In this document: positions 46,940 to 56,028 of the stretch, piece by piece
Position numbering within the stretch: the stretch's first letter is position 1
How the letters are laid out: each line of letters begins with the position of its first letter
Translations under genes and position numbers: made by a program
The notes under the pieces: model-generated
Database searches by the model: none
Seen by the model: only the letters and a program-made list of their open reading frames with translations
What the model was told of the DNA's origin: nothing
Assembly: GCF_002368335.1 (NCBI RefSeq)
Contig: NZ_AP018288.1
Coordinates: forward strand, 4,078,368 to 4,142,367
Direction: 5' to 3'
Length of the DNA stretch: 64,000 nt
Origin: Nostoc sp. NIES-4103
GTDB taxonomy: Bacteria > Cyanobacteriota > Cyanobacteriia > Cyanobacteriales > Nostocaceae

Positions 46940-49900
46940 TCACGAATTACGAATTGACATAACAGCTTCGTTTAACTGAGCTTGTATGTCTGCCCATTTT
47001 ATGCCTTTGAGGCTAGGCAGAACAACATGAGCAGCGCCTACGCGCTCAACTGGGCCGAGTCCTATTGCCCACATGCCACCTGCTAGAGCTGCCTCAATAC
47101 CTGCGGCCGCATCTTCCATAACTACACTTTGTTTGGGTTCGATTCCTAGTTGTTTGGCGGCGTGTAAAAATAAGTCTGGTGCTGGTTTGGCTTGCTGTAC
47201 ACTGTAACCGTCTGAGATTGCATCTACTTTATCAGCAATGCCCAGTTTCTCTACAACTGTGCGGGCGTTTTTACTCCCTGAACCGATAGCTGTCTTGATT
47301 TTAGCTTGCTTTAATTCATCTAACAGTGCGATCGCACCTGGTAACAAATCTTTGCAGGAAATATTTTGAATGAGTTCTACATAATAGCGGTTTTTACGCG
47401 CCATCATTTCCTGGATTTGTGCTTCTGAATACTGCCTATCGCCAATAATAAGCATGAGCGAAGCGCGACGAGATACCCCTCGCAGCGCTTCGTTAGCCTG
47501 TCTATTAAAGGGTATACCTTCTTCATCTGCTAGCTTTTGCCAAGCTAAGTAGTGATATTCTGCTGTATCTGTTAAGACACCATCTAAATCGAAGATAACT
47601 CCCCGGATGTCAAGTTTGGGAGGCGATGAGGGGGGTGGGGGAGATGAGGGAGGTGGGGGAGATGAGGGAGGTGGGGGGGATGAGGGGGATGGGGAGGATG
47701 AGGGAGGTGGGGGAGATGAGGGAGATGGGGAGGATGAGGGAGGTGGGGGGGATGAGGGAGATGAGGTAAATAAGAGAAATTCTTTGCTGCTTTGCTCTTG
47801 GTTAATTTGTTTGGGACGCAGATCAAATTCGTGCCAGTGACCGCGCCAGTGCAGCTTAAACTTCAGGCGTGTCCAGCCAGGAGGCAGTTGGGGATTAGCT
47901 ACAGGTCTATGTTCTCTCAGTTGAATGCCAGCAAACCCAAAAACCACAGCTTGCCAAACACCACCAGCACTGGCTCCGTGAATGCCTTCGGGGGTGTTAC
48001 CTCGCCTATCTTCGAGATCCACCATTGCTGCCTGTATAAACAGTTTGTAAGCTTCTGCTGTTTTGCCCAAATCTGAGGCTAAAATGGCGTGAATTGCTGG
48101 GCCAAGGGATGAACCATAGGTAATATCTGTGCGGGGTGCGTAGTAGTCCCAATTTGCTTGTAATACTTTTTGGTTGTAGGGAAATTCTGCTGATTGCCGC
48201 ATTAAATAAAGCAGCATTAAGACATCTGGCTGCTTGATTACTTGAAGCTTGTTGACTGCTTCGTTGCCTAAGATGGCTTGTATCGATTTTTGGCGTGGTT
48301 CATAATCTGCTAAGTTGATATCTTCTAATTGGAAAAATCCCTCAAATTGCTCTATGAGTTCCGTTGAAGGGTCGTAAAGAATCCAGAGTTTAGCAATGAT
48401 CTTTTGCCACTGCGATCGCATTTTGGAGGTGAGTTGCAGTTTTTTCTCTAGTTCGGCAGCTTGTTCGGGAAAGTTGTGATGCAGCCAATCATCCACAATC
48501 AGGGCTTTCTCTAAATGCCATTGCACCATGCGGTTGGTAAAAGCATTATTGTGTACTAATTCGTGGTATTCATCTGCTCCAATCACACCACGAATTTCAT
48601 AACGTTCAAATTGAGGATTGAACTCGACTCGGCTAGCCCAAAAGATGGCGGTATCTAAAATCACTTCTGCGCCACAATCCCGCATCCACTCATCGTCACC
48701 AGTTGCTTGCCAATAGTTCCAAACTGCGTAGGCAATATCTGCACTGTTGTGAATTTCGCGATCGCGGCACCAAATCCGCACGTCCTCACCATAATAATCA
48801 TTCGGCAGTGACCAACGTGGCGTCACCTCATCACCTGTATCAGCACTTTCCCAAGCAATCATTGCTCCTTTAAATCCATAATGAGATGCCTTGCGCCGGG
48901 AACCATTTAAAGTGTGGTAGCGGTAACTAACTAGATTGCGAGCTCTAGCTGGTTGGGTGAGAATAAAAAAAGGTAGGATAAAAATTTCTGTATCCCAAAA
49001 GATATGACCACGATAGCCAAAACCTGAAAGGGTTTTAGCGGGAATACTCACCTTTTGATCATTCCTAGAACCAGCGATGATGATCTCAAACAAGTTGTAG
49101 CGGACAGCAAAAGCAGCTGTGCTATCCCCCTCAATCAAAATGTCACTTTTTTGCCAAACCTCATCCCAAGCCTGCTCATTGGCTTTGAGTAGTGTTGTGT
49201 AGTCGCTTAGGTGGGCGAGTTTTTCTTGCGCTGCTAGAACTGGTTTGTCAATCTCCCGTGATGTAAAAACTGTCACCAGCTTTTCTACTATGACAGTTTG
49301 TTCTGATGAAGCAAGGAAGGTTGCACTTAAAGTAGGATAGCCGGGTGCAGTGTTAACTTGTAACGATGCCTCCGTTCCAAATATTGTCATCTTAGCCGCC
49401 ATGCCAACCTCAATCCGAGAGGTACGGGTGCGACTGTGTAACCAGATTCCTGTATTAGTCTTGCCTTGGTCTAAATCTTCCCAGTGATTAAAGCCTTGAT
49501 TTTCAGGATAGCCGTTGATGCTAGCCTGAATTTCAATCAAGCCATCAAAATCTAAAGGCGTTAACTGACAGCGTTGTCCCAATACATGCTCGTCGGCTAA
49601 ACTGGCGAAGCGTTCAAAACGAATATCTATGGTTTTGCCAGTGGGACTACGCCAACGCAAAGAACGGCTAAGAATGCCCTGACGCACATCAAGCCGTCGC
49701 TCATATTGTAATATCTCACCTTGATCGAGGCGGAAGCGATCGCCATTGACTATCACTACCAATGGTAACCAGTCAGGGCAATTGGCTAATTCTGTGTACA
49801 CCACCGGCACATCATCATAGACACCGTGAATGAAAGTTGCTGGTAATGCGCGAATATAGCCTTCTTCAAAACTACCCCGTGTTCCCAAATAACCGTTGCC

Positions 49901-49990
49901 GATTGTAAAGATTGTTTCTAATGAATGCAACTGATCAGGGTTAAACTGGGTTTCTCTTAATATCCAGTCTGTATAAATAAAATTGGGCAT
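46940..49990 (-). CDS. GH65 disaccharide phosphorylase fused to beta-phosphoglucomutase
   Basis: 1016 residues from ATG 49990 (MPNFIYTDW); earlier ATGs to 50032 lie in GGGCATA repeats and are unlikely. Residues about 1-755 are a glycoside hydrolase family 65 phosphorylase (IGADEYHE with the catalytic Glu near 467, NNAFTNRM). Residues about 793-1016 are a HAD phosphatase-fold beta-phosphoglucomutase (FDLDGVLTD, GSGSKN, KPAPD, EDAAAGIEAA). Together they would phosphorolyse an alpha-linked disaccharide such as trehalose, maltose or kojibiose to beta-glucose 1-phosphate and convert that to glucose 6-phosphate. A Ser/Pro linker encoded by a minisatellite joins them. Lies directly downstream of sucrose synthase on the same strand. 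Confidence 0.88.
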   Translation of the reverse strand: MPNFIYTDWILRETQFNPDQLHSLETIFTIGNGYLGTRGSFEEGYIRALPATFIHGVYDDVPVVYTELANCPDWLPLVVIVNGDRFRLDQGEILQYERRLDVRQGILSRSLRWRSPTGKTIDIRFERFASLADEHVLGQRCQLTPLDFDGLIEIQASINGYPENQGFNHWEDLDQGKTNTGIWLHSRTRTSRIEVGMAAKMTIFGTEASLQVNTAPGYPTLSATFLASSEQTVIVEKLVTVFTSREIDKPVLAAQEKLAHLSDYTTLLKANEQAWDEVWQKSDILIEGDSTAAFAVRYNLFEIIIAGSRNDQKVSIPAKTLSGFGYRGHIFWDTEIFILPFFILTQPARARNLVSYRYHTLNGSRRKASHYGFKGAMIAWESADTGDEVTPRWSLPNDYYGEDVRIWCRDREIHNSADIAYAVWNYWQATGDDEWMRDCGAEVILDTAIFWASRVEFNPQFERYEIRGVIGADEYHELVHNNAFTNRMVQWHLEKALIVDDWLHHNFPEQAAELEKKLQLTSKMRSQWQKIIAKLWILYDPSTELIEQFEGFFQLEDINLADYEPRQKSIQAILGNEAVNKLQVIKQPDVLMLLYLMRQSAEFPYNQKVLQANWDYYAPRTDITYGSSLGPAIHAILASDLGKTAEAYKLFIQAAMVDLEDRRGNTPEGIHGASAGGVWQAVVFGFAGIQLREHRPVANPQLPPGWTRLKFKLHWRGHWHEFDLRPKQINQEQSSKEFLLFTSSPSSPPPPSSSPSPSSPPPPSSSPSPSSPPPPSSPPPPSSPPPPSSPPKLDIRGVIFDLDGVLTDTAEYHYLAWQKLADEEGIPFNRQANEALRGVSRRASLMLIIGDRQYSEAQIQEMMARKNRYYVELIQNISCKDLLPGAIALLDELKQAKIKTAIGSGSKNARTVVEKLGIADKVDAISDGYSVQQAKPAPDLFLHAAKQLGIEPKQSVVMEDAAAGIEAALAGGMWAIGLGPVERVGAAHVVLPSLKGIKWADIQAQLNEAVMSIRNS
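47618..47765. repeat. 9-bp minisatellite encoding Ser/Pro linker
   Basis: About sixteen variants of GATGAGGGA/GGTGGGGGA in tandem. In frame on the minus strand it encodes repeated Ser-Ser-Pro-Pro-Pro-Pro units between the two enzyme domains. Confidence 0.9.
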
Positions 49991-50150
49991 AGGGCATAGG
50001 GCAGAGGGCATGGGGCATAGGGCATGGGGCATGGGGAATTGGGAATTGAAAAGATGGGTAGAATTAACTCCTAACTTCTAACTCTTAACTCCTAACTTCT
50101 AACTCTTAACTCCTAACTTCTAACTCTTAACTCCTAACTTCTAACTCCCG
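49986..50150. repeat. Tandem repeats between sucrose synthase and phosphorylase genes
   Basis: GGGCATA/GGGCATG heptamers (49986-50035) followed by four copies of a 21-bp unit made of TAACTCT-TAACTCC-TAACTTC heptamers (50067-50150). The second array runs into the sucrose synthase gene and supplies its stop codon. Confidence 0.9.
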
Positions 50151-52569
50151 GAGTAAAGCGACCCATGTGCTTTTCTAAAATTTTTTCTGCTCTTGGTTTA
50201 AAAACTAAATGAAATATAGTTTCCATATAACGATCCCTGGCTTCATTATTTTCTGGGGCAACAAAGTTCCAAAAGCTAAATATTTTTGCAAGCGATAATA
50301 GTTGACTGGTATGTATTTGCCAATTGTATCTGTTACGAATTCGCTTAATCATCCATTCAGAAACTTCATCCCAGTATTCAGGATAAGTATTACATTGCTC
50401 AAGAAATGCCAAAATTTTATTAGCTGTTCCTTCTAAGTCGGTAGGATTAATAATAAATCCATTATCTTTTTCATCGAAAATTTCTAAAGCACCACCAAAT
50501 TTAGTGGCGAAACTGGGTAAGCCGGAAATCATTGCTTCTATAATGCTGCGTCCGAAGGATTCAAAACTGGCAAAATGCACATAAATTCCTCTGCGATCGC
50601 TAACTATGCGGTAGGCTTCAGCTATATTCATACTAGGGAGACGCATTCCTATCCAACGAATCTTCCCATGTAGATGATACTCATTAATAATGTCATTAAG
50701 TTTTTGGATTTCTTCCGCTTCTTCTGGGACTGTAGCTTCATCAGGATGCAATTTTGTAGTGATGATAATTAAGTTAAAATGTTCTTGTAAAGCCTGACTT
50801 TTACCAAAACATTCAGCTAAACCTGTGAGGTTTTTGATTGAGGTGATAGTAGCAATACTCAGAATCGGGCGCTTTTGTGGCTGATCTAAGTGACCCGAAA
50901 TTTGGGGAGATTGGCACTTAAAAACTAAGTCTTGAACTTGGGCGCTGAGGCTGGGATTACGCTTCTGTTTTTGGGTATAGGGAAAGAAGATATTCTCGCT
51001 AACTCCCGGTGGCACTTTGTTGAACTTAGGACTAAACAAATCTATTCCATCAACTACATGATAGAGATGGGGCATAGTAAAACACTTATAAGACTCGTAT
51101 TGACCCATGGTGTCTGGTGTACCGACAATTTCTTCATAGGACGAAGTGATGATGAAGTCAGCAGCATTCATGCTGATTAAATCGGCTGTAAATTGTGATG
51201 AAAAGTGGTATTTATCTTCTAAATCTTGCCAGTATAAATTGCTAAATAAGTATTTAGCTTTTTCCAGGGAATGGGCAATATTGCACTGAGTCACTTTGAG
51301 CCTGCGTGATAAAAGAGAAGCTACTAAGCTGCCATCACTGTAGTTACCAATAATCAGATTTGGACATCCCTGAAATTGAGCTAACAGTTGCTTTTCTGCA
51401 TCTTCAGCAAATGTTTCTAAATACGGCCAAATCTCAAATTTAGAAATCCATTTGCTGGTAATTTGAGGATTAAATTCACGGAAAGGAACGCGCAATATCC
51501 AAGCATTTTCTGTATCTCGGACTTTTTCTAAACGCAGGTTGCAATCTGTTCCTTCACAGTCAGGAATTAATCTGGTGAGAATAATTATATGGGGTTGAAT
51601 TCCTAAGAGGTCAAGACCAGCGAGTTTGATTTCTTGTTGTAGTTTGTTTTCTAAGCTGCGAGTTTGTTCAAGCACATAGATAACTTGACCGAGTGTTTCA
51701 TCGCGTCCTAAGACATCTTCTTGAGCAACCCAACCGTGTATAGAGATGAGGACGACCCGAAAAACAGCGGGAACGCGGTCAACAAATGCTTCGAGGATGG
51801 CGGGTTGTGGCGTGTCAATCAATCTATCTAAAAGTTGTAAAGTTTCACGAACTCGCGCCGCCGTGTTTCCCCAACCAGGCTCAAAGCCAAGTTCTTGGAG
51901 GTGAAAGCGAAATTTTTCGTAGGGTTCTTCAGGGGGTTGTGAAGCGAGAAACTTGAGGGCTTGCTTAACTTGTTTAACTAACTGCTGACCTGAAGTAACG
52001 CGATCGCTAATGAGTAGAGGAATACCATCATAATTCAACTGATGTAATGCTTGAAACATTACCTCTAACCAGTATTGGGGTTCAGTCAAGAATTTATCTG
52101 ACAGGTAACGATTGAGGAAAGCTAGACCTTGACCAATATTTCTGGAGTCGCAAAGCTTGGGTGCATCTTCATAAAAAGGTTTGAGGTCGATTTCGAGAAG
52201 GTGGGGTTGGTAGGAGTTGACCAAGCGATCGCTGACATCTAAATAGGCCTGAGATGTCATTTCCTCGTAGCTACTCAAGTCGGATATAACCCGCCACACT
52301 TGTTGACTAGCAATCTTAGGTCGCACAACAAACCAAGTACTGTCCTCTTCCACAATCATTTCATGAGTGTAGTGAATTAGTTTACCAACAGAGGAAGAGT
52401 GATAAAAGTAAGCAGGCTTTTGGGATTGCTGACAGTAGTATGCAAAAGTTTGCAATATCTCGTTTCTCAAGAAAAAACACTTACTTGAGGTACTTTTTAA
52501 TGTCAAAATCAACTGATACAAAGCAGTTTTTTCATCACTGCCTAATACAGCTTCAAGCAGTTCATGCAT
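50134..52569 (-). CDS. susA: Sucrose synthase
   Basis: 811 residues from ATG 52569; a TTG four codons upstream is less likely. Reversible reaction: sucrose plus NDP to NDP-glucose and fructose. The N-terminal half is the sucrose-synthase regulatory region; the C-terminal half is a GT-B glycosyltransferase with the ESFGRSIIEAMISGLP motif, where the two Glu bracket the nucleotide-sugar site. Length agrees with the family. In heterocystous cyanobacteria it supplies carbon by sucrose breakdown. The last residues (VRS) and the stop come from the TAACTTC repeat. Confidence 0.93.
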   Translation of the reverse strand: MHELLEAVLGSDEKTALYQLILTLKSTSSKCFFLRNEILQTFAYYCQQSQKPAYFYHSSSVGKLIHYTHEMIVEEDSTWFVVRPKIASQQVWRVISDLSSYEEMTSQAYLDVSDRLVNSYQPHLLEIDLKPFYEDAPKLCDSRNIGQGLAFLNRYLSDKFLTEPQYWLEVMFQALHQLNYDGIPLLISDRVTSGQQLVKQVKQALKFLASQPPEEPYEKFRFHLQELGFEPGWGNTAARVRETLQLLDRLIDTPQPAILEAFVDRVPAVFRVVLISIHGWVAQEDVLGRDETLGQVIYVLEQTRSLENKLQQEIKLAGLDLLGIQPHIIILTRLIPDCEGTDCNLRLEKVRDTENAWILRVPFREFNPQITSKWISKFEIWPYLETFAEDAEKQLLAQFQGCPNLIIGNYSDGSLVASLLSRRLKVTQCNIAHSLEKAKYLFSNLYWQDLEDKYHFSSQFTADLISMNAADFIITSSYEEIVGTPDTMGQYESYKCFTMPHLYHVVDGIDLFSPKFNKVPPGVSENIFFPYTQKQKRNPSLSAQVQDLVFKCQSPQISGHLDQPQKRPILSIATITSIKNLTGLAECFGKSQALQEHFNLIIITTKLHPDEATVPEEAEEIQKLNDIINEYHLHGKIRWIGMRLPSMNIAEAYRIVSDRRGIYVHFASFESFGRSIIEAMISGLPSFATKFGGALEIFDEKDNGFIINPTDLEGTANKILAFLEQCNTYPEYWDEVSEWMIKRIRNRYNWQIHTSQLLSLAKIFSFWNFVAPENNEARDRYMETIFHLVFKPRAEKILEKHMGRFTPGVRS

Positions 52570-52759
52570 GATGAAGTCCAAAACTATAGCTAGGTCACGC
52601 CCTCATTGTTCTTCCTCATTAGCTGTGGTTTGACTTGACGGGTTCAGAGGTACATTTCCTTTTTTACCCTTGTATGTTAGATGAACCTGAAAGACTTCTG
52701 CTTCTAGCTTTGGTATGAAACGCAAAAACATCTTCCTCATCCCAATTCACCTAAATTCA

Positions 52760-52865
52760 AAGTGAGGAGTTAAGAGTTAGGAGTTAGAAGTTAGGAGTTA
52801 GGAGTTGGAAGTTAGGAGTTAGGAGTTATTTCTCCCCCATCTCCCCCATCTCCCCCATCCCCTCT
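52760..52865. repeat. STRR tract
   Basis: GTTAGGAGTTAGAA-type heptamers followed by CTCCCCCAT units. Confidence 0.85.
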
Positions 52866-53468
52866 ACTGGTTGTTTCCTCAAAAAAATGCCAATTTGGCT
52901 AAAGTACTTGTCAATAAAGAGTAGTCTATATATTAGGTGCATTTCTTAGGCAAAACACAGACTTTGGCAGTTCAGTTACTTGGAAGTCACATCGAAGTTG
53001 TGATGGTAATGACCAATAAGTAAAGGGAGAGTTATGAGTTATACACTTTTTGACTTCAAAACTCAACAATTTCTCAGCAAAACTTGTTAGTTTACCAATC
53101 GCTATTACCTTAAACCGTCCCTTAAAAGCCAGTGCTTAAGTGTAGCCATTCAAGTAGACTCAAAACCACAAGTTCACGCTGAGGCTAGTAAATCAGCCTA
53201 CAGTCAACAAAAATATCATTATACTGTGTAACCTAGTAAGAAGTTCGGCTAATATTTCAATCAGTATTGTTGACTTGCTGATTAATCTTAATTACTAGCT
53301 AATTATTTATTATTCTCGATTTTTCATCTCTTTAATTATAGTGTTTGTACAGTCCAAATGAGTGGTTATACAACTGATATATTGCTAACCAAGACAATTA
53401 CTAGACAGCACAGTCTCTGATTTTAGATAGCTGTTACTACAGTCTCATTCATTTTTTGACCAAAATCA

Positions 53469-53501
53469 ATTATTTATAACAAGACTTTTGTTATAAATAA
53501 T
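53469..53501. promoter_or_regulatory. Perfect 12-bp dyad, operator or hairpin
   Basis: ATTATTTATAAC (53469-53480) and its exact complement (53490-53501) separated by nine bases, about 245 bp before the HetP-like start. It could be a repressor/activator site or a stem-loop. Confidence 0.45.
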
Positions 53502-53746
53502 CAGTTTGCACATTCAATGCACTTGTTTAATAATTCAAAAAAACGACGATAATTAGGTACAATACTCATTTTTACCACAATTTAAACTTAAAAGTGGCGC
53601 TAAATTTAGCACAATATAAGGCTAATAGTCTGTGAAATAATCTCTAAACTTGTTATGCAGATATACTCTTTGATTCAATTATGTAAGTTTTAAATGTAAA
53701 ATACTTTCCTCAAGTTCTAATTAGATAATTTCTCTCAGGGTAACTT

Positions 53747-54175
53747 ATGAACTACCACATTTCTTCTAAAATCAATTTTCACAGTATCATTACTCCTGAA
53801 CAATTGAATGAAATTATAGGAGCTATTACTGAAGGCAGATATTCCTGGGCTTGTGTACTGATTTTACGTTTCGTTGGTCACAATCCACTTCATTTTATTC
53901 CTCAACGAACTTATAGTCGTTTAATCAAAGAAAACAGCCAAGTTTCATCTACACCCTTATCTATAAGTGAAAATATACCAGTAAACATTAATTCTTCCAT
54001 CAATAGCTCTGAGCATCTAAATAATTCTCCGGTTTTAAGTTCAATTAATGATTTAGATTATTTAAAAACCTCTGGCAACAAACCAACTAGTTACCAAGGT
54101 GATAATATACCACTTTACTTAGAGCCAAATATGACAGCACTTTATTCATCGAAATCTAACAAGCTGCAAAATTAG
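53747..54175 (+). CDS. HetP-like heterocyst differentiation protein
   Basis: 142 residues. The N-terminal half (ITPEQLNEIIGAITEGRYSW, then ACVLILRFVGHNPLHFIP and RTYSRLIKENS) matches my memory of the HetP family of heterocyst-forming cyanobacteria, which promotes commitment to heterocyst formation. The C-terminal half is Ser/Asn-rich and low in complexity, as in that family. AGGG is six bases before the ATG. Whether it is hetP itself or one of the paralogs cannot be told without alignment. Confidence 0.75.
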   Translation: MNYHISSKINFHSIITPEQLNEIIGAITEGRYSWACVLILRFVGHNPLHFIPQRTYSRLIKENSQVSSTPLSISENIPVNINSSINSSEHLNNSPVLSSINDLDYLKTSGNKPTSYQGDNIPLYLEPNMTALYSSKSNKLQN

Positions 54176-54240
54176 TGAAGTGAATAAGGGGCAGGTAAAA
54201 TAATTTTTGACTAAAAACTCCTAATTCCTGCCTTTTGATA

Positions 54241-54600
54241 TTAACCAAACCAATGGGACGCTACACGCCCTGGATCAGCTATTTCTGGGATGTGACGGTT
54301 AACCTCGTCTGCTTGTTCGCACAGAATTTTATCGATTCCTTGGTGAATTATCTCTTCTATATGCCAGTTGTTTTCTAAAAAAACGCGTAGTTCATCTGAA
54401 TTGTTTAATAATTGTGCTTCTGCTTCATCAATTGTTATATAATAATTTGGAATTCTATTGAGGATATAAGCTAGTAAAATTTGCCTGAAATCAGGATGAG
54501 CAAAAGCTTCTTGGTAGGGATGGTGAGGATAATGTTCTAGGAGATATTCAAGCTCTTGAACTACTACTGGAATAGTTACATTAACTAAAGTTTTAGGCAT
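54241..54600 (-). CDS. ComFB-like small protein
   Basis: 119 residues from ATG 54600, which has AGG eight bases upstream; a GTG three codons earlier is possible. The pattern VNVTIPVVVQELEYLLEHYP and then ILLAYILNRIPNYYITIDE recalls the ComFB/late-competence family (usual form: V-ALN-RLPP-Y). Some cyanobacterial ComFB proteins bind c-di-GMP. Assignment is moderate; no partner gene is evident. Confidence 0.5.
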   Translation of the reverse strand: MPKTLVNVTIPVVVQELEYLLEHYPHHPYQEAFAHPDFRQILLAYILNRIPNYYITIDEAEAQLLNNSDELRVFLENNWHIEEIIHQGIDKILCEQADEVNRHIPEIADPGRVASHWFG

Positions 54601-54674
54601 ATTCTTCACCTAGGTTATTAATATTATTTTATTTTATATCTCATAACAAATATAATATTACATAAAGATCTGAG

Positions 54675-55067
54675 CTAAACTAAACCTAATTTTATAGTTT
54701 TTTGAAATGCGTTTTCAAAAGTGATGCCTTGTTTTGTAGAAATGTACAACAATACTATGGCTGCTGAGCGTATGGAATTATCACAATGTATCAAAGTTGG
54801 TTTAGGTAGTTGAGTAATTATCTGAAATACCTGGTTTGCAAGTTGAAGATTAATTTCTTCAATCTGGATAGGAAAATTGATATAGTTCAATCCTAAAAGC
54901 TCAATTTGCTCCTGCTCACTATTGAGTATGCCTAATTCATTTTGTAATCGGAGATTAAGTACAGATTTATAACCATCATCAACAATTTCTTGTAATTGCT
55001 CTGACGTAATTTGCCCAGCGATCGCTAAATCATCGTTAATTTCTCTAATAATATTTATTGGTTTCAT
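54675..55067 (-). CDS. DUF442/beta-lactamase-hydrolase-like phosphatase
   Basis: 130 residues. Starts with the INDDLAIAGQITSEQLQEI signature of this small phosphatase-like family, followed by SVLNLR and the active-site loop TLIHCDNSIRSAA with Cys and Arg positioned as in DUF442 (C-x4-R). Probably a cytoplasmic phosphatase or sulfur-transfer enzyme; substrate unknown. Single gene. Confidence 0.7.
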   Translation of the reverse strand: MKPINIIREINDDLAIAGQITSEQLQEIVDDGYKSVLNLRLQNELGILNSEQEQIELLGLNYINFPIQIEEINLQLANQVFQIITQLPKPTLIHCDNSIRSAAIVLLYISTKQGITFENAFQKTIKLGLV

Positions 55068-55430
55068 ATGCCAGATATTAAATTATGATTTAAACTAGTT
55101 TTTAGTTCAGAAAATATCCTAAATGCTGAAAAATAAATTGGAAATAGCGAATAGGCATTTGGTAGAGGGATTTTCATCAAAAATTGGTGAATAAATCTAA
55201 TGTATTGGTAGCTGATAATACCAATTTTAAAAATGGTTGCGACAGTCCTGAAGGTAAATCAGAGTTGTTTGCCCGAAATGGTTACAAAATGTAACAGAGT
55301 CAAGCAAGCCTCCGATAGAATTTAATACTGCTGCTGTTAGGTATACTTTCAATGTAGAAAAACAATTTGAGGAACTTGTGAAGGAATTCTCAAATTGAAA
55401 AATTCAGGTTTGCAGGTTTTCATCGCCAGT
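55068..55430. other. Intergenic region without recognised feature
   Basis: AT-rich sequence between the small phosphatase gene and the repeat block. I see no supported gene. Confidence 0.45.
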
Positions 55431-55439
55431 GGCTTATAT

Positions 55440-56028
55440 AGCTGGGGACTGGGGACTAGGGACTGGGGACTGGGTGAAAAGACTTTTCACCCAGTCCCCA
55501 TTGCCCCTAATCCCCAACGCCACATGCTCCACTTGGTGAGGGAGTTGCCGTCTTGGACGGCACTTCCTTCAAGCCGGGAAACCCGTCCAACGGAGTGCCT
55601 CCGCTTTGCGTCGTTAGCGCAGCGAAGCGCGAGTCTTCTCCCAAGGGGAGACGCTACGCTTTCCGAGCGTCTGGCAAACTCCCGTTAGCGAAGCGGTAGC
55701 GAGGAACGAGCGTCACCCGAAGGGGGAAACCCCAAGACCGTACTGCCTCACCGCAGTGGCTCCTCCCTCCGGTCGTGGGGGCCCCGAGTTCCCCAGGGAG
55801 CAACGCGATTTTCTGAAATCGTCGTGAAACGAGCGCTCTTAAGCGGGGGTAGCTGGGGTAGCTGGGGGAGAAAAAAGAAAAAATCGTACTTTTTGCTACT
55901 AAAACTATACTAAATCCACTTAATTTCTTCTCTTCCCCAGCCTCCCCAGCCCCCCCAGCTCTGCCATCTCACTTGCATCGCGTTGCTCCCGTTCCCTAGT
56001 CCCTAGTCCCTAGTCCCTAGTCCCTAGC
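55440..56028. repeat. Composite dispersed-repeat block
   Basis: Made of GGGACTGGGGACT octamers, CGTTAGCGAAGCG and AGCGCGAGTC palindromic short repeats, the GTCTGGCAAACTCCC / CCCCAAGACCG family, GGGGGCCCCGAGTTCCCC, and at the end five TCCCTAG octamers (55993-56028). The last of these supplies the stop codon of the hybrid kinase gene. Confidence 0.8.

Larger units (their letters stand above)
52570..53746. other. Long non-coding region upstream of susA and the HetP-like gene
   Basis: 1177 bp divergent gap without a convincing ORF. It holds heptamer repeats (52760-52865) and a 12-bp dyad (53469-53501). The remainder is AT-rich. A long leader before a hetP-like gene would fit developmental control, but I could not identify NtcA or HetR sites. 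Confidence 0.5.

Noticed and set aside
47607..47840. Gly/Glu/Asp-rich ORF opposite the phosphorylase fusion
   Set aside because: It is the antisense reading of the 9-bp minisatellite linker.
52570..53746. NtcA (GTA-N8-TAC) or HetR-type sites before the HetP-like gene
   Set aside because: Candidate half-sites were found but none fits both halves and spacing.
55395..55688. 97-residue plus-strand ORF
   Set aside because: It runs through GGGACTG octamers and dispersed repeats and has no coding signature.
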